Position numbers and translations under genes: made by a program. 64,000 nucleotides of DNA from contig CAVTBJ010000012.1 in assembly GCA_963732925.1 (NCBI GenBank), positions 744,001-808,000 of the forward strand, given 5' to 3'. Positions 25,915 to 33,833 of this stretch are shown piece after piece (within the stretch, counting starts at the first letter, position 1; every line of letters begins with the position of its first letter). The notes under the pieces were generated by a model. It was not told where the DNA came from and ran no database searches. It saw only the letters and a program-made list of their open reading frames with translations. The DNA is from DASZRZ01 sp963732925. GTDB taxonomy: Bacteria; Acidobacteriota; Terriglobia; Terriglobales; Acidobacteriaceae.

Positions 25915-26226
25915 CCGACAGGCGCCGGTTTCTTGTAAAGAAGGCGATTCTCCTTCGGGAGAAATGGCAGTCTTCTCGTCAAGTCCCGAGCGGCTGGCTC
26001 CTTGGCACAGCGCCGCATGCGCGGTTCCTGATCCTTCCATACTTTCGATTGCAGTCGAGTGATTGCGCGGGTGACGCGAACGAGCGTCTGTTTCTGAAGG
26101 CAGTTCGGAAGGACTCACTGAAAGACGTGTGGAAAGGCAAAGGCGGCTGCTGGACCAGCCGCCTCGTCCTTCTGTTTTCGTTCTTCTGGTTTCGCGCTGC
26201 GGTAGACAAGAACTCGCGCGGAACAA
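25915..26226. other. intergenic region with terminator
   Basis: About 310 bases between the small gene and the convergent lipoprotein gene. The only supported element is the bidirectional hairpin at 26142-26163. No other coding or RNA signal is evident. Confidence 0.5.
26142..26163. terminator. bidirectional rho-independent terminator candidate
   Basis: GGCGGCTG-CTGGAC-CAGCCGCC forms a perfect 8-base GC-rich stem with a 6-base loop. Rightward it is followed by TCGTCCTTCTGTTTTCG; leftward by TTTGCCTTTCC. It lies between the convergent 25717 and 26865 genes, 64 bases past the stop of the lipoprotein gene, where a shared terminator is expected. Confidence 0.7.
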
Positions 26227-26865
26227 CTACCTGGTGGCGCGGACGAATGCGCCGGTGGTGGCGTTAATCACTCCGATGCCCTTGTTGTTTTTCATTTCGC
26301 CGCCGTAGATGACGAACCAGTAGGGAACGGTTTGTCCGCGCTCCCTCTGCAGGGCATAGGTGACGGGCAGCTTATCGTCACGCTTCAGCACACCCTCTCC
26401 TCCATGCGCCTGCGCGATTTTGAAGGCTTCGTCCGAATTGGTCTTGAACAGGAAGGAGTCGAAGGGGCTCAGGCTCGAGCTGTAGGCCGTTTCCAGGCCG
26501 CCGTCCACTCCATTTTTGGAACAGGTGAAAGTGCGGGTCGCGTTGCGCATGGGCGAGGCGAACATGGCGCTCCATGCCGGCGATTTTCCATCGCGGCCCA
26601 GGGAATCGGAGTCTGCGGACGACTCCATCAGAAAAGGCTTGGCGTCCGGAGCCCAGCGGGCGGCCATCGCCTGCAGCTGGCCAAAACATTGCTGGGCCGT
26701 GAACAGGGAAGGCGCCGGGGGAGTCTCAGATTTTTCGGCAGTTTGCGAAGTGGTGGTTGCGGAATTCTCAGCCGCCGGTTGGCTTGGGGAACTGGAAGAA
26801 CATGCAATGCAGAAGGAGACGCTGCCTGCCAGGATGGCGAGCAGTGCAATACGAAAGGACTTCAT
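26227..26865 (-). CDS. putative lipoprotein of unknown function
   Basis: The ATG at 26865 gives a signal peptide with a lipobox-like end (LLAILAGSVSFCIAC, Cys near residue 22) followed by a Ser/Thr/Pro-rich linker (about 23-50). It is therefore probably lipid-anchored. The remaining 160 residues are a globular domain with two more cysteines (QQCFGQL, RTFTCSKN) and a conserved-looking C-terminus (VPYWFVIYGGEMKNNKGIGVINATTG). I do not recognise the family. It is monocistronic, ending at a bidirectional terminator. The stretch QTVPYWFVIYG may be the core strand of a small sandwich domain, but this is only an impression. 212 residues. Confidence 0.7.
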   Translation of the reverse strand: MKSFRIALLAILAGSVSFCIACSSSSPSQPAAENSATTTSQTAEKSETPPAPSLFTAQQCFGQLQAMAARWAPDAKPFLMESSADSDSLGRDGKSPAWSAMFASPMRNATRTFTCSKNGVDGGLETAYSSSLSPFDSFLFKTNSDEAFKIAQAHGGEGVLKRDDKLPVTYALQRERGQTVPYWFVIYGGEMKNNKGIGVINATTGAFVRATR

Positions 26866-26998
26866 GTGCCTACCCCCGCTCGGAATTAAGCCGGGCACAT
26901 TCTAGTACAAAATGGCCAGAATAGGGGATCGGCAACTGAAAGCGCTGCCCGTACGCCGCTTCTTCCACATACGATTGGAGCGCGCGCGAGCAGCTTTT

Positions 26999-27913
26999 TC
27001 AGGCGCCAGTGGCGCGGGTGATGGCGGCATCCAGCAGGCGGCGGTTGCGAACCAGGGTGATAAAGGCGCTGGCGGCCGCGGGCAGGCTGCGGTCGCGGCG
27101 GTAAACTACTCCGAGCTCGCGCCACAGCTTGACGTCTTCGATCTCGATGACTTTGACCTCGCCGGACTGTACCTGGTCGCGGGTGAAGCCTTCGCTGATG
27201 AGCGAGACGCCCAGATTGGCGGCGACGAAACGCTTGATCATGCCTACGCTGGGCAATTCCATGGTGATGCGGAGCTGCGAGCGATAGGGGCGAAAATACT
27301 TGTCAAGGAGCTGGCGGGTGAATCCCGTCTTGGGAAAGATGAGAGGCTCCCGGGCGATTTCCTCCATGCGGATGCTCTTGCGTTCGGAGAGCGGATTGGT
27401 GCTGCTGACCATGAGCAGGAGGCGGTCGCGGTAGATGGCGTGCGCCTTAAGGCTGGGCGACTTGACCGGCATGGTCACGATGCCCACGTCGATGGCGCCT
27501 TCCTCCAGGCGTTGCAGGACCTTGCGGCTGAAGTTGCGATAGATGCTGACCTGCACCTGGGGATAAAGGCGGTGATACTCGGCGAAGACGTCGGGCAGCA
27601 CGTACAGACAGGTGGCCTCGTTGGCCCCGACCATGAGCACACCTCGCGGCGTGGCTGACTGGTCGGCCACGGCGCGCTGGGATTCGTCGCGCAGGCGGAG
27701 GAGACGGACAGAGTAGTCGAACAGGACTTCTCCCGCGGGCGTCAGGCGAACGGACTTGCCGCTGCGGTCCAGCAGCTTCTCTCCGTAGGCTTCCTCGAGC
27801 TGGCGAATCTGGGCGCTCACCGCGGACTGCGAGCGGAACACCTTCTCGCCGGCGCGGGAGAAGCTTCCTTGCTTGGCGACTTCCACGAAGGTTGTCAGTT
27901 GGTCGAAGTCCAT
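26999..27913 (-). CDS. LysR-family transcription regulator
   Basis: 304 residues, the standard LysR length. The winged helix occupies 1-60 (FVEVAKQGSFSRAGEKVFRS, then QSAVSAQIRQLEEAYG) and the effector-binding periplasmic-type fold 90-295 (GVLMVGANEATCLYVLP). The recognition part is typical of CysB/Cbl-type regulators. The co-inducer cannot be predicted. No divergent target gene starts close by: the region upstream is 560 bases of apparently non-coding DNA, and the downstream neighbour is the lipoprotein gene on the same strand 134 bases away. It may regulate a distant locus. Confidence 0.92.
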   Translation of the reverse strand: MDFDQLTTFVEVAKQGSFSRAGEKVFRSQSAVSAQIRQLEEAYGEKLLDRSGKSVRLTPAGEVLFDYSVRLLRLRDESQRAVADQSATPRGVLMVGANEATCLYVLPDVFAEYHRLYPQVQVSIYRNFSRKVLQRLEEGAIDVGIVTMPVKSPSLKAHAIYRDRLLLMVSSTNPLSERKSIRMEEIAREPLIFPKTGFTRQLLDKYFRPYRSQLRITMELPSVGMIKRFVAANLGVSLISEGFTRDQVQSGEVKVIEIEDVKLWRELGVVYRRDRSLPAAASAFITLVRNRRLLDAAITRATGA

Positions 27914-28477
27914 GACGGGGTGGCTGGATTATAGCGGAAGGCAAAGTATCTTTAATGTTTGCGCAGCGCTGCCGGTTGGGGACCGCAGGCTGGGGGACCC
28001 CCTCCCCCTATATTTTCATCTTAAAATCTTTGAAGACAGCAACCTAGCTCACAGTTGCGTCACAAGATATTGAGCCACAGCAGCTTACACCATAGTATTC
28101 ACCCGCAATGAGTTAGCGATCCGGGATGGCTTTCGAAGAATTGTCCTTATTTCTAATTTCTATTATGCCGGTTGGAGCAGGGAAGAGTGACACCGCAGGG
28201 AGAAATTTATCTGCCGCGGGGAGAGTGGGTTGAGGGGTTTTGGGTTGCCAGGAGGAGTTGACAGCGTCTTGAAGGCGGGCCTTCTCGATGGTTTTATCGC
28301 ACGAAGTAACCTGAAACTCGCTACTGGCCGCCTTTGCTCCATGCCGTCGAAGCCGTTTCTACGGCAATCGCGGAGTATTTGGAACCAAGATTCCTCGTCG
28401 CGCCTGGGTCTGCCCTGAGGGCTTCTTCGCGCTCGCTCGGACGACTGACAAAGGGTTAGGAGTTCACCGCTGATCGG
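27914..28477. other. 560-base intergenic region
   Basis: The region upstream of the LysR gene is partly AT-rich (about 28000-28170) compared with the rest of the window. It may contain the LysR promoter. There is no open frame with convincing protein composition, no strong ribosome binding site in front of a frame, and no RNA structure I can defend. A 62-codon frame at 28230-28418 was considered and rejected. Confidence 0.45.
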
Positions 28478-28894
28478 CTAGCCGCCAGCACCTTTGGCGA
28501 TGGTGGCAGGTTTGGCTTGTGGAGCCTCTGGCCGGGTCTGCTGCGGCGCCTTTTCGCGCCTGGCCAGGGCAGCCGCCAGTGATCTCAGTTCCTGGCGGTT
28601 GACCGGCCTCTCCAGAACCACCTCTACCGACTTTGCCAGCCGGTAGGCCTCAGCCAGGTGTTCAGGTTGGGAGATGAGAATAACCGGAATACGGAGATGG
28701 GAAAGAAGGGCCATACCTTCGCGCCCGCAGGTTTGCCAGTCAACAATGGCCAGATGGAACGGCCGGGCCCGGAGCTGGCGGGCAAGCGCGCGGCTCGAGG
28801 AACAGGTGGTAACGGTGAGGGAACCCAGGTCCTGGAGGCTGACTGCCGCATGCCGGGTCAAGGTCTTCGGGCCCACAGCGAGAACATCCGTCAT
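28478..28894 (-). CDS. degenerate receiver-like protein
   Basis: AGGAG 5 bases before the ATG at 28894 sets the start. The 138-residue product has the fold pattern of a response-regulator receiver. The central strand reads FHLAIVDWQTCGREG, with an Asp at the phospho-acceptor position. However the N-terminal acidic pair is missing (DVLAVGPKTLTRHA) and the conserved Lys-Pro is Arg-Pro (VVLERPVNRQEL). It is therefore a pseudo-receiver, likely not phosphorylated in the normal way. A Pro/Ala/Lys-rich tail (about 118-138) follows. The leader carries three copies of a segment containing the Shine-Dalgarno sequence. No output domain; no kinase gene adjacent. Confidence 0.75.
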   Translation of the reverse strand: MTDVLAVGPKTLTRHAAVSLQDLGSLTVTTCSSSRALARQLRARPFHLAIVDWQTCGREGMALLSHLRIPVILISQPEHLAEAYRLAKSVEVVLERPVNRQELRSLAAALARREKAPQQTRPEAPQAKPATIAKGAGG

Positions 28895-28899
28895 AGTCT

Positions 28900-28948
28900 C
28901 TCCTGAACCTGCCGAGTCTTCTCCTGAACGTGCGCTCCTGAACGTGCG
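28900..28948. repeat. short tandem repeats carrying the Shine-Dalgarno sequence
   Basis: CTCCTGAACGTGCG occurs twice in tandem, exactly, at 28921-28934 and 28935-28948. A diverged third copy, CTCCTGAACCTGCCG, starts at 28900. Read on the minus strand each copy contains TTCAGGAG, and the copy nearest the gene is the ribosome binding site of the pseudo-receiver gene. Confidence 0.75.
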
Positions 28949-29065
28949 GGTCAGAGTTTTGAGCGAACAGAGACTACTCCACTTTGACTCCAAATGGCAC
29001 GCGCGATTCCGGGCATGACCCAGGAGAAGCACGTTGGTGTGGGGTGCCCCCTAAAAGGGGATTCA

Positions 29066-29086
29066 TCGCTGCGCTCGGAATGACAA
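29066..29086. repeat. dispersed intergenic repeat copy
   Basis: TCGCTGCGCTCGGAATGACA in the purU/pseudo-receiver gap. A second, diverged copy (CACTCGGAATGACG) starts at 29101. Confidence 0.6.
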
Positions 29087-29140
29087 CGGCGAAGGCTGAG
29101 CACTCGGAATGACGATGGGGAAGGCTGAGTGAAGATCCGC

Positions 29141-29170
29141 CGCGCTGAATCAATCCGCGCTGAATCAATC
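29141..29170. repeat. 15-base tandem duplication over the purU stop codon
   Basis: CGCGCTGAATCAATC is repeated exactly at 29141-29155 and 29156-29170. The second copy overlaps the purU stop codon (TGA on the minus strand at 29165-29167), so the duplication extends just past the coding end and does not change the protein. Confidence 0.8.
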
Positions 29171-30052
29171 GAAGACGACAGTTTTGCTTCCATATGGCAG
29201 GACCCGATTGAGCAGGTGAAGGCGGACGGCGCGGCCGAGCACCTGGCGTTCCAGATCGCGGCCCATGGCGACCATGTCCTCGACGGAGTGGCGGTGGGTG
29301 ACGCGGCAGACGTCCTGCTCGATGATAGGACCCTGGTCGAGTTCCCGGGTGACGTAATGGCTGGTGGCGCCAATGAGTTTCACGCCGCGCTCGTAGGCTT
29401 GCCGGTAGGGCTGGTTGCCGATGAAGGCGGGGAGAAACGAGTGGTGAATGTTGATGATGTGGTTGGAATACTGCTCCACGAATTCGGGCGTGAGCACCTG
29501 CATGTAGCGCGCCAGGACGATCAGGTCGGCGCGCAATTGGCGCAGCAGTTCCAGTTCGCGGCGCTCCTGGGCGGACTTGTTCTCCGGGGTGATAGGAAAG
29601 CAGAAGTAAGGGATGCCGTAGGACGCGACCAGCGTTTCGAGGTCGGGATGGTTGCTGAATACAGCCACGATTTCGGCAGGCAGTTCGTGGATGCGGTGCC
29701 GGTAGAGCAGATCGAGCAGGCAATGATCGTAGCGGGAAACGAAAATGGCGGCCCGGTGACGGGTCTGGGAGAAGCGCAGCCGCCAGTCCATGCGGAAGCG
29801 CTCGGCAATGGGCCGGAAGGAGGCGGCAATCTCTTCCGGCGGCAGGGCGAAATCGTGAAGATCCCACTCCACGCGATGGAAGAAGATGTTCTGCGGGACG
29901 TCGATATGCTGCTCGGCATGGACGATATTGCCGCCGTGCCGGTAGATAAACGACGTGACCTCCGCGACCAGGCCTTTCTGGTCGGGGCATGAGATGAGCA
30001 GTACGGCTGTCGATGGCTGCACGGGCCTTCCTGGTTTCGCGTGAAATTCCAT
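29165..30052 (-). CDS. purU: formyltetrahydrofolate deformylase
   Basis: The ATG at 30052 starts a 295-residue product; the longer open frame upstream is Arg/Pro-rich and antisense to the deaminase gene. Residues 15-90 are an ACT domain (VLLISCPDQKGLVAEVTSFI). Residues 100-290 are the formyltransferase-type domain with the catalytic Asn-His in INIHHSFLPAFIG and the later Asp in IIEQDVCRV. PurU hydrolyses 10-formyl-THF to formate and THF, which feeds formate-dependent purine synthesis and balances one-carbon pools. It is divergent from a cytosine deaminase gene, with 51 bases between the starts. Confidence 0.94.
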   Translation of the reverse strand: MEFHAKPGRPVQPSTAVLLISCPDQKGLVAEVTSFIYRHGGNIVHAEQHIDVPQNIFFHRVEWDLHDFALPPEEIAASFRPIAERFRMDWRLRFSQTRHRAAIFVSRYDHCLLDLLYRHRIHELPAEIVAVFSNHPDLETLVASYGIPYFCFPITPENKSAQERRELELLRQLRADLIVLARYMQVLTPEFVEQYSNHIINIHHSFLPAFIGNQPYRQAYERGVKLIGATSHYVTRELDQGPIIEQDVCRVTHRHSVEDMVAMGRDLERQVLGRAVRLHLLNRVLPYGSKTVVFD

Positions 30053-30103
30053 ACTGTAATACAGCAAACTCCGGGAACGGCGGCACGAGGGTACAATCGC
30101 GCC

Positions 30104-30544
30104 ATGAACGAACAGAAACTGCTGGGCGAAGCCCTGGCTGAGGCCCGGCTGGGGCTGGCGGAAGGTGGGCTGCCGATTGGCTCGGTGCTGGCCGACAGCC
30201 AGGGAGGCATTGTGGCCCGCGGCCACAATCTGCGGGTGCAATCGGGAGATCCTACGGCGCATGCGGAGGTGGTTTGCTTGCGTAATGCGGGGCGGCGGCG
30301 GGACTGGCACGAGTTGACCCTGGTGAGCACGCTGAGTCCCTGCATCATGTGCACGGGGACGGCGCTGCTGTTTCGCGTCCCTCGGATCATGGTGGGGGAG
30401 AACCGCAATTTTTTGGGAGCGGAAGACCTGTTCCGCCAAAGAGGCGTGGCTCTGACGGTGCTGGACGATGCCGCATGCATCGAGCTGATGCGGAGGTTTA
30501 TCACGGAGCATGGGGATTTGTGGAATGAGGATATCGGGTTGTAG
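30104..30544 (+). CDS. cytosine deaminase, yeast FCY1-like zinc deaminase
   Basis: 146 residues with the zinc site of the cytidine-deaminase superfamily: HAE at 53-55 (His ligand, Glu proton shuttle) and PCIMC (Cys80, Cys83). Beyond the motif, the sequence follows yeast Fcy1 closely from memory: GGLPIGSVL, RGHNLRVQSG, STLSPCIMCTG, VGENRNF, then VLDDAACIELMRRFI and the ending WNEDIGL. This favours a free-base cytosine deaminase, which makes uracil for pyrimidine salvage, over a tRNA-adenosine deaminase. It is divergent from purU. The same superfamily includes guanine deaminases, so activity should be tested. Confidence 0.87.
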   Translation: MNEQKLLGEALAEARLGLAEGGLPIGSVLADSQGGIVARGHNLRVQSGDPTAHAEVVCLRNAGRRRDWHELTLVSTLSPCIMCTGTALLFRVPRIMVGENRNFLGAEDLFRQRGVALTVLDDAACIELMRRFITEHGDLWNEDIGL

Positions 30545-30578
30545 GCGGGGGCGCGTTGGATGAAGCCGATTTCTCCCC

Positions 30579-30608
30579 GTCGCTCGCGCTCAGGTTTGGA
30601 ATGACAAC
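30579..30608. repeat. dispersed intergenic repeat copy
   Basis: A copy with the core CGCTCAGG and GGAATGACA in the gap after the cytosine deaminase gene, before rlmB. Confidence 0.6.
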
Positions 30609-30634
30609 AAGAGGAATCGCGTAAACTCTAAACG

Positions 30635-31444
30635 ATGGGTTTTGTCTATGGCATCCATCCGGTCGTGGAGGCGCTGAAGGCGCGGGGGCGCGCCTTCCAG
30701 TACGTTGCCATTGCGCGCGAGCGCCAGGATCACCGGGTACACGAGATTGTGAAACAGTGCCGCGAACTCGGCGTTCCGGTGCGGCAGGTTTCGCGGGAGG
30801 AGCTGGCGCGGCTGGCGCAGGCGGGGCAGCACCAGGGCGTGGTGGCAGTGACCTCGGAGAAGCAGTACAGCGATGTGGACGACATCCTAAAGGCCCGACG
30901 GGGGGAGCGAGCGTTTGTGCTGGTGCTGGACGGCATCGAAGATCCGCACAACCTGGGGGCAGCCCTGCGTAGCGCGGACGCGGCGGGGGCGGATGGAATC
31001 GTGATTCCGGAGCGGCGCGCGGTGGGGGTGACGGCGACGGTGGCGAAGGCTTCGGCGGGAGCCTCCGAGCACGTTCCCGTGGCCCGGGTGACCAACATCA
31101 ATCGCGCGCTGGAAGAGCTGAAGGCGCACAACATCTGGATTGTTGGGCTGGACGAGCGCGGGACCCAGTCCTATGACGAAATCGACTACAACATGGATTG
31201 TGCGCTGGTGCTGGGCGCGGAAGGCAAAGGACTGCATGACCTGGTGCGGCGGCACTGTGACTTCGTGGTCCGCATTCCCATGCAGGGCGGGGTGGCGTCG
31301 CTGAATGTTTCGGTAGCGGCGGGAATCGTGGCGTTTGAAGTCGCGCGGCAGCGGCGGCTGGCGGCGAAGGCCGCCGCCGGGTCTGCCGGCACCTCGGCGA
31401 ACCCTCAGGCGCCCGCGCTGCGCAAAGCGGGGCTGAGAAAATAG
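30635..31444 (+). CDS. rlmB: 23S rRNA 2'-O-methyltransferase, TrmH/SpoU family
   Basis: 269 residues with an N-terminal RNA-binding substrate domain (about 1-75: YGIHPVVEALKARGR) and the SpoU knotted methyltransferase domain. All three SpoU motifs are present: EDPHNLGAALRSA, VLGAEGKGL and SLNVSVAAGI. RlmB methylates G2251 of 23S rRNA; family members can act on other sites, so the target is by homology only. An Ala-rich C-terminal tail of about 25 residues is unusual but unlikely to matter. The gluzincin-like gene follows only 5 bases after the stop, so they are probably co-transcribed. Confidence 0.92.
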   Translation: MGFVYGIHPVVEALKARGRAFQYVAIARERQDHRVHEIVKQCRELGVPVRQVSREELARLAQAGQHQGVVAVTSEKQYSDVDDILKARRGERAFVLVLDGIEDPHNLGAALRSADAAGADGIVIPERRAVGVTATVAKASAGASEHVPVARVTNINRALEELKAHNIWIVGLDERGTQSYDEIDYNMDCALVLGAEGKGLHDLVRRHCDFVVRIPMQGGVASLNVSVAAGIVAFEVARQRRLAAKAAAGSAGTSANPQAPALRKAGLRK

Positions 31445-31449
31445 ACCGG

Positions 31450-33282
31450 ATGAGACGTTTTCGCAGCCTCGGGGCTGTTTTCCTTTTGTTTTGCCTGACG
31501 GCAATGGCCGCGGCGCTGGACCGCCACGCTTTCAGCTTCCACGACTACGACATGGAGCTGCGGGTGGACCCGGCAGCGCAGGCTCTTTCCGCGCGCGGCA
31601 AATTTACCGTCACTAACGTCTCCAATGTTCCACAGAGTGAACTGGCACTGCAGATTTCTTCCACGCTGGAGTGGCGGCTGGTGCGAGTGAACGGCGCTGC
31701 GGTGCAATACATCACGCAGAGTTACACCACGGACGTCGATCATACGGGTTCGGTGGAGGAAGCAGTAATTACTCTGAGCCATCCACTGGCGCCAGGGGCT
31801 TCCGTGCAGGTGGAGGCGGGCTACAGTGGCACGATTCCCGCCAGCGCCGAGCGGCTAACGCGAGTGGGCGCTCCCAAGAACGTAGCGGAACGGGTGGAGT
31901 GGGATCAGATCAGCGAATTTTTTACCGCGGTGCGAGGAGTGGGGCACGTGCTGTGGTACCCGGTCTCGATGGAAGCGGCCAGCTTGTCGGAAAACGACGT
32001 CTATGAGGCGGTTGGAGGCTGGAAGCAGCGGGAAGCGGAGGCCTCCATGCGAGCGGAGTTCTGCTGGATCGCTGACATAGGGCCTCAGGATGATCCCAAC
32101 CTGCAGCTCACCGTGGTAACCAACGGGGAACTGGAGGGCATTGGCAAGCGTGGCACGGAGGTGAACGGCCAGGCCATGTCGGCCACGGGCTGCTCGACCC
32201 ACCGCTTTACCAACCTGGGGCTGACGGTGCCTACCTTCGTGATCGATGAATTTGACGTGCTGACGCGTCCCACGGTCACGGTGTATTACGTGCCGGAACA
32301 CAAGCAGTACGCGGAAAACTATGCCGCCGCCGTGGAAGCGGTGCAGCCTTTCCTTAGCGAGTGGTTCGGGCAGGAGCGGGAGAAGGTGCAAGTGGTCGAA
32401 CTGGACCAGGCCAATGCCGCGCCCGAGGAGAGCGGAGCGATGCTATTGACGCCGCTGGGTGCGGGAGACGCCGCCGAACTGGAAGGAGCGCTGGTGCACC
32501 AGGGGGCGCACGCGGCGTTCCGCTCGTTTCGTCCCTGGATGTATGAAGGGCTGGCGCAGTTCGCGCAGGCGGTGTGGCGGGAACGGCAGCATGGACGGCA
32601 GAGCGCCCTGGACTTTCTGGGGGCGCAGCTTCCGGCGCTGGTGGGGGCCGAGAAACAAGCTTGCGAGGCGGCCAAGAGCTCGCAAGGGGAGAGCTCTTCG
32701 CGGGAGACCAAGCTGACGCCGGTCCCAAGCCCCGCCTGCGGAGGCGGCCAGCCGCTCACGGCGGCTTACGATCAGGTGAACGCGCACATCAAGGCGGCAT
32801 ACGTCTGGTGGATGCTGCGGGATATGGTAGGAGATGGGCCGCTGCAGCGGGCGATCCAGGCGTATCGTCCGAATCAGGACAAAGAGCCAACGTACTTTCA
32901 AAACTTGCTGAAGGCGGAGACGCATCGGGACCTGGAATGGTTCTTTGATGACTGGGTCTATCGCGACCGCGGCCTGCCGGACTTCCACATTGCGTCGGTA
33001 TACCCGCGGGAGTTTCTGGCAGGCGGCTACCTGGTAACCGTAATGGTCGAGAACCGGGGCAGCGCGGGAGCCGAGGTGCCGGTAAGGGTGATTGCTCCTG
33101 AAGGGGAGAAGTTGGCGCGGATCTATGTGCCGAAGAATTCCAGTGCGGCAACGCGAATCCAGATTGCCACGCGGCCGACGGAGGCCGCAGTGAACGATGG
33201 CAGCGTGCCGGAGTCTGACCGCGGCAACAATCAGCGGAAAGTGCCAGCCGGGCAGGGAAGCCCGGCCATTCCCGGACAGTGA
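31450..33282 (+). CDS. M1-like (gluzincin) exported protein lacking the catalytic Glu
   Basis: 610 residues with a signal peptide (AVFLLFCLTAMAAA). An N-terminal beta domain (about 25-130: YDMELRVDPAAQALSARGKF) resembles the N-terminal domain of M1 aminopeptidases. At 350-354 the sequence HQGAH replaces the HExxH motif: both zinc histidines are kept, but the catalytic Glu is Gln. The following WMYEGLAQF (Glu366) resembles the third-ligand region, at a shorter distance than in M1 enzymes. A low-complexity insertion (about 405-435) and a C-terminal Ig-like domain (about 515-585) follow. It is likely a pseudo-peptidase or a metal-binding protein. It follows rlmB directly. Confidence 0.75.
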   Translation: MRRFRSLGAVFLLFCLTAMAAALDRHAFSFHDYDMELRVDPAAQALSARGKFTVTNVSNVPQSELALQISSTLEWRLVRVNGAAVQYITQSYTTDVDHTGSVEEAVITLSHPLAPGASVQVEAGYSGTIPASAERLTRVGAPKNVAERVEWDQISEFFTAVRGVGHVLWYPVSMEAASLSENDVYEAVGGWKQREAEASMRAEFCWIADIGPQDDPNLQLTVVTNGELEGIGKRGTEVNGQAMSATGCSTHRFTNLGLTVPTFVIDEFDVLTRPTVTVYYVPEHKQYAENYAAAVEAVQPFLSEWFGQEREKVQVVELDQANAAPEESGAMLLTPLGAGDAAELEGALVHQGAHAAFRSFRPWMYEGLAQFAQAVWRERQHGRQSALDFLGAQLPALVGAEKQACEAAKSSQGESSSRETKLTPVPSPACGGGQPLTAAYDQVNAHIKAAYVWWMLRDMVGDGPLQRAIQAYRPNQDKEPTYFQNLLKAETHRDLEWFFDDWVYRDRGLPDFHIASVYPREFLAGGYLVTVMVENRGSAGAEVPVRVIAPEGEKLARIYVPKNSSAATRIQIATRPTEAAVNDGSVPESDRGNNQRKVPAGQGSPAIPGQ

Positions 33283-33374
33283 CGCCGGTGGAATCAGCAG
33301 GCACGGCGCGCGACAGTTGAGCCAAGGGCGCCGTCGTCGTATGGTAAAGCTTTAGGAAGCGGGAATTATTACTT

Positions 33375-33638
33375 ATGGAATGGTCTGATGAAGCCAACGA
33401 GATTGTAGAGGAACTGCTGCGCGACTTGCCGGCGCCGGTTCGCGAGTCTGTGCAGGATGCGGCGCAGATGCGCGCCGAAAGTCTGGCCAGCGACGACGGC
33501 GACAGCGAGGTGTCCATGGAAGTGGCGGTGCGCGCTTTCGTGGAGTCGACGCCTTCCGACCTGCGGCAGCGCTTGAAGCATGCCCTGACCTACCACGGAA
33601 TTGATCCGGAAGAGTACGAAGAAGCCTTCAATTTGTAG
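33375..33638 (+). CDS. small PCP_red-like helical protein, 87 aa
   Basis: The 87-residue product begins MEWSDEANEIVEELLRDLP and has a layout similar to the PCP_red family: a Trp near the start, an acidic helix, a Val-Arg step (PAPVRESVQDAAQ), an acidic loop and VSMEVAVRAF. This domain is known from the C-terminus of light-independent protochlorophyllide reductase subunits but also occurs as a free small protein in non-phototrophs. No metal-binding Cys. Function unknown. It is 92 bases after the gluzincin-like gene and 195 bases before uvrB. Family assignment is by eye. Confidence 0.65.
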   Translation: MEWSDEANEIVEELLRDLPAPVRESVQDAAQMRAESLASDDGDSEVSMEVAVRAFVESTPSDLRQRLKHALTYHGIDPEEYEEAFNL

Positions 33639-33833
33639 AGCGCTGCAGGGTCCGCAGCGGGCGGGAGCCAGCGGGATTTCCCGGCGCTCGCCGCCGTTCC
33701 CACCCGGGGACGGCGGGTTCTATAATGAACAGATGCCCGCCCGCTGAAATCGCTTTCTGTGCGCGTTGCGCGCGGAACAAGGGATAGCTCGCGGGCTCTG
33801 ATGCTCTGTCCAGTTCTCTCGTGGTTCTTATCT

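Noticed and set aside
28230..28418. 62-codon plus-strand frame in a long gap
   Set aside because: No ribosome binding site and no recognisable composition or homologue.
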